From JABDGR01 sp964561455 (lineage in GTDB: Bacteria; Verrucomicrobiota; Verrucomicrobiia; Opitutales; JABDGR01): 8,509 nt of DNA. Shown here one piece after another: positions 6,213-8,509 of the stretch. Numbering within the stretch: position 1 is the stretch's first letter; the number at the start of each line of letters is the position of its first letter. The translations under genes and the position numbers were made by a program. Below the pieces are notes generated by a model. That model searched no databases and had not been told where the DNA came from. It saw only the letters and a list, made by a program, of their open reading frames with translations. The stretch is taken from positions 1 to 8,509 of the forward strand of contig CAZLPS010000138.1 in the NCBI GenBank assembly GCA_964561455.1. The letters run 5' to 3'.

Positions 6213-6494
6213 ATGACCGTTGAATCGCAAGATGCCATCGAAGTTGAAGGAAAAATCGTCACCGTGCTTCCTGGCACGATGTTTCGCGTGGAAATTCCCG
6301 GCGGACACCAGGTTTTGGCCCACATCTCGGGAAAGCTGCGCAAGAACTTTATTAAAATCACCGTGGGCGACATGGTGAAGATGGAGATGAGCCCCTACGA
6401 CCTAAACAAGGCCCGCATCACTTACCGCCTGCGCAATGCGGTCGCCCCGCGCGGCGCCCCAATGCGCAGTTACGGTCCCCGCCGCCGCCATTAG
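6213..6494 (+). CDS. infA: translation initiation factor IF-1
   Basis: A 93-residue S1-like OB-fold protein that binds the ribosomal A site of the 30S subunit and, with IF-2 and IF-3, directs initiator tRNA placement. Residues 7-72 match IF-1 nearly throughout: DAIEVEGKIVTVLPGTMFRVE, GHQVLAHISGKLRKNFI, VGDMV and SPYDLNKARITYR. ATG 6213 is chosen because homology begins a few codons later (MTVESQDAIEVEG). An in-frame ATG at 6156 would add 19 mostly Pro/Arg residues without homology. There is no Shine-Dalgarno site; the start follows an A-rich stretch, gcaaataaat. Residues 75-93 form an unusual tail, NAVAPRGAPMRSYGPRRRH, absent from the 72-residue E. coli protein. It sits alone, not in a ribosomal protein operon, between a pseudopilin and a glycosidase. 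Confidence 0.95.
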   Translation: MTVESQDAIEVEGKIVTVLPGTMFRVEIPGGHQVLAHISGKLRKNFIKITVGDMVKMEMSPYDLNKARITYRLRNAVAPRGAPMRSYGPRRRH

Positions 6495-6545
6495 GCAGGC
6501 AGTTAGCACGGGTTGGAGGGGATGCGTCAGATTTTTCCAAAGGCG

Positions 6546-6576
6546 TTGACAGGATCGGGAATCGCCCGTAGCGATT
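6546..6576 (+). promoter_or_regulatory. TTGACA box and AATCGC/GCGATT palindrome before the GH51 gene
   Basis: A perfect TTGACA (6546-6551) is followed by AATCGC-ccgta-GCGATT (6560-6576), a 6-bp perfect inverted repeat with a 5-base centre, ending five bases before ATG 6582. A consensus -10 is missing; TAGCGA at 6569 has correct spacing but poor fit. The palindrome could be an operator for a sugar-responsive repressor or an RNA hairpin. If translation instead began at TTG 6513 or ATG 6522, this DNA would be coding. Confidence 0.35.
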
Positions 6577-6581
6577 TTGGC

Positions 6582-8201
6582 ATGAAGCGTCGCTCCTTCC
6601 TCAAATCCGTCGCCCTGGCAGGCGGAGCCGCAGCCACGGGCAGCTTGCGGGCGCAAAGGGGGGTTGTGCCTGCTCCCTCCGACACGGAAATTACCCTGCG
6701 TCCCCACCTCGCCGGGTTGACCATCAGCCCGCAGTTCTACGGGCATTTCATCGAACATCTTGGCGGAGTCATTTATGACGGCATTTGGGTCGGTCGCGAT
6801 TCGAAGATTCCCAACGTCAACGGCATTCGCCGACAATTCATTGACGACTTGAAAGCCGTCAGCGCGCCGAATTTCCGCTGGCCGGGCGGTTGCTTTGCCG
6901 ATGGTTACCATTGGCGCGACGGCATCGGCCCGGCCGACAAGCGCCCGCGCACCTATAACTACTGGCAGCAGAACACCCCGCAAGAGGTGCGCGGAATTGA
7001 GACCAACCAATTTGGCGTCCATGAGTTCATGAATCTGTGCCGCCAGACCGGCGCCGAGCCCTACGTCGCCGGCAACGTTGGGTCGGGCACCGTCAAAGAA
7101 TTCCATGACTGGGTGAACTACTGCAACGCCCCCGCCGGCACCCTCAGTCTCGCCGACGAACGTGCGGCCAATGGCGACCAGGAGCCGTTTAAAATCAAAT
7201 ATTGGGGCATCGGCAATGAATCCTGGGGCTGTGGTGGAGACATGGCGCCCGAAGAATACGCGCAGCTTTACCGCGATTTTGTCACCCAGTTTCCCAATCA
7301 CCTGCCCGCCTTTCTCATCGCCACCGGCCCGCGCGGCCACTCGCTCGACCATGATGTCGGCTGGACGCGTGGTTTCTTCGAAGGCATGAAGGGTCGCAAA
7401 TCGCGGGTGGATGGATTCTCCCTCCATTACTACACTGATTTCCGTCAGACGAAATTTCAAGCCGCCAAGTTTTCCGTGCCGGAGTGGTATTCGGTGCTGC
7501 TCAAGGGCATGGCCATCGAAAATGCGATTTTGGATAATTGGGCCGTCATGACGGAGTTCGACCCCCAACATCAGACCAAATTCATTGTGGACGAATGGGG
7601 CAACTGGTATCCGCCCGGCGAGGAAATCGCCCCCGGCTTCACCATCAGCCAGCCCATCACGCTCCGCGACGCCCTGCACACGGCATTGACCTTCGACATT
7701 TTCCACCGGCACGCGGACAAAATCGCGATGGCCAACGTCGCGCAGACCATCAATTGCCTGCACTCGCTCTTCCTCGCGCACGAGGACAAGTTTGTCCGCA
7801 CGCCCGTTTATTATGTCTTCCAGCTCTATCAGGCACACATGAATGGCCGCGTCGTCCCGATGGAAATCAGCGGAGACCAACAATCCGTGACGGCCGTCGA
7901 AGGCCCGGCCAAAATGCCTTTGGTCTGTGGGTCGGCCTCCGTGAAAGGCGCCGCCCTTGCCGTAACCCTGACAAATCCGTCGTTGGACTCTCCTCGCGCT
8001 GTTCGCCTTCAACTCGACGGCGCCAATGTGTCCGAAGCGAAGGCCCAAGTTCTCACCCACGAAGACCGCCAGGCCGCCAATACGTTTGCCGTGCCCAACC
8101 TCGTTTCGCTCGCCAATCTGCCTGTGACCATGGATGGAGCGTACGTGCGCGTCACCCTGCCGAAGCAGTCGGTGGTTTCGTTGATTCTGCGAACCAGTTA
8201 A
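6582..8201 (+). CDS. Tat-exported alpha-L-arabinofuranosidase, glycoside hydrolase family 51
   Basis: A 539-residue enzyme (EC 3.2.1.55 likely) releasing terminal alpha-L-arabinofuranosyl units from arabinan, arabinoxylan or oligosaccharides by a retaining mechanism. The start is ATG 6582 because it opens a textbook Tat signal: K2-R3-R4-S-F-L-K, a hydrophobic stretch, and probable cleavage near LRAQ at 22-25. GH51 landmarks are all present: GHFIEHLGGVIYDGIW (54-69), RWPGG (99-103), WGIGNE with acid/base E213, HYYT (282-285), and VDEWGNWY with nucleophile E338. A C-terminal beta sandwich (about 425-539) closes the protein, so it is full length. Many bacterial GH51 enzymes are cytoplasmic; the Tat signal predicts periplasmic or surface action on a folded, exported protein. 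The lipoprotein gene 25 bases downstream is probably in the same transcript. GH51 also contains some endoglucanases, so exact substrate is open. Confidence 0.92.
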   Translation: MKRRSFLKSVALAGGAAATGSLRAQRGVVPAPSDTEITLRPHLAGLTISPQFYGHFIEHLGGVIYDGIWVGRDSKIPNVNGIRRQFIDDLKAVSAPNFRWPGGCFADGYHWRDGIGPADKRPRTYNYWQQNTPQEVRGIETNQFGVHEFMNLCRQTGAEPYVAGNVGSGTVKEFHDWVNYCNAPAGTLSLADERAANGDQEPFKIKYWGIGNESWGCGGDMAPEEYAQLYRDFVTQFPNHLPAFLIATGPRGHSLDHDVGWTRGFFEGMKGRKSRVDGFSLHYYTDFRQTKFQAAKFSVPEWYSVLLKGMAIENAILDNWAVMTEFDPQHQTKFIVDEWGNWYPPGEEIAPGFTISQPITLRDALHTALTFDIFHRHADKIAMANVAQTINCLHSLFLAHEDKFVRTPVYYVFQLYQAHMNGRVVPMEISGDQQSVTAVEGPAKMPLVCGSASVKGAALAVTLTNPSLDSPRAVRLQLDGANVSEAKAQVLTHEDRQAANTFAVPNLVSLANLPVTMDGAYVRVTLPKQSVVSLILRTS

Positions 8202-8226
8202 TCGCGCGCTGCCGATTGAAAAATTC

Positions 8227-8509
8227 ATGCCCTACCCTCACCGCTGCCTCCTGCTCCTTGCCGCATTGTTCATTTGCGGCTGCGCCTCACCGTCTCCGGT
8301 GGCCACCCACCCGCTGGATTCCGTGCTTGATCAATTCGCCAGCGCTCCCGCACAGGGTCCCGGCGAACCACCGCTGCCCCGCCGCACCGTGCCGCCCAAT
8401 TCCGTGGCCACCGCTTGGCCAGGCCATGGCCTGGCGCAGCATCCGTTCCTGTACTATGGCGAAGGCAACAATGTCCTCTATGTCGTCAATCACGGGCGGG
8501 TGGTTTGGA
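8227..8509 (+). CDS. lipoprotein, possibly beta-propeller type (5' part only)
   Basis: The first 94 residues of a gene cut by the window end. The start has a lipoprotein signal: a short basic head (MPYPHR), hydrophobic LLLLAALFI, and a lipobox I-C-G-C19 with Cys19 as the lipidated residue. Residues 20-60 are a Pro/Ala/Ser-rich linker. Residues 68-94 (GLAQHPFLYYGEGNNVLYVV, then GRVVW) resemble the first blade of a family of predicted beta-propeller proteins known from Bacteroidota and Verrucomicrobiota; this is recalled similarity on a short stretch. It lies 25 bases after GH51 on the same strand, so co-transcription and a role in carbohydrate binding or processing at the envelope are plausible. 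No Shine-Dalgarno site is visible before ATG. Confidence 0.72.
   Translation, partial: MPYPHRCLLLLAALFICGCASPSPVATHPLDSVLDQFASAPAQGPGEPPLPRRTVPPNSVATAWPGHGLAQHPFLYYGEGNNVLYVVNHGRVVW

Noticed and set aside
6514..6524. GGAGGGG followed by ATG at 6522 as the GH51 start
   Set aside because: The purine run abuts the ATG with no spacing, and starting there would put 20 residues before the twin-arginine motif; ATG 6582 gives a normal Tat signal.
6402..8228. A 608-codon open frame on the minus strand opposite GH51 and the end of infA
   Set aside because: It is the antisense of two confidently identified genes in GC-rich DNA where stop codons are rare; its translation shows no domain, signal or family pattern.

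Overview
The window looks like chromosomal DNA of a soil or freshwater bacterium of the phylum Verrucomicrobiota, probably near the Pedosphaera/Limisphaera group. This rests on protein style, not on a marker gene. The signs are an alanine-rich protein built of about fifteen 32-residue repeats, a one-CXXCH heme protein followed by Ig-like and carboxypeptidase-regulatory-like domains, a pseudopilin with an FTLVEIMIVVVIIGLLAAMAIPAF-type helix, a TadA of the DDEYFMKLAYNQAIEAW type, and a Tat-exported GH51 enzyme. Base composition is moderately GC-rich. Shine-Dalgarno sites are mostly absent; the only clear one precedes the repeat protein.

Layout, left to right. (1) 1-147 may hold the tail of an unidentified upstream gene. 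(2) 144-953 (+) encodes a membrane-anchored GIN/DUF2807 protein with a periodic Gly-Ser-Gly motif. (3) 1014-2879 (+) encodes the 621-residue repeat protein. (4) 2880-3023 is a convergent gap with one 9-bp inverted repeat. (5) 3024-4757 (-) encodes an exported c-type heme protein, with a very good sigma-70-like promoter at 4816-4844. (6) 4907-5479 (-) encodes TadA, the tRNA wobble adenosine deaminase. (7) 5480-5661 is a divergent gap with no site I trust. (8) 5662-6078 (+) encodes a type IV pilin-like/pseudopilin protein. (9) 6079-6212 is a GC-rich leader that could fold, before infA. (10) 6213-6494 (+) encodes translation initiation factor IF-1 with a basic tail. (11) 6582-8201 (+) encodes a GH51 alpha-L-arabinofuranosidase with a Tat signal. 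(12) 8227-8509 (+) is the start of a lipoprotein gene that runs off the window. No gene-free stretch exceeds 300 bases.

How they fit together. Most neighbours are functionally unrelated: translation (TadA, IF-1), envelope proteins (GIN protein, repeat protein, heme protein, pseudopilin, lipoprotein) and plant-polysaccharide breakdown (GH51). The one plausible working pair is GH51 and the lipoprotein 25 bases downstream, likely co-transcribed. I see no mobile element, CRISPR array, tRNA, rRNA or defence system. Nothing here amounts to a convincing new system; the most unusual items are the repeat solenoid, the heme multidomain protein, the palindrome before GH51 and the foldable infA leader.
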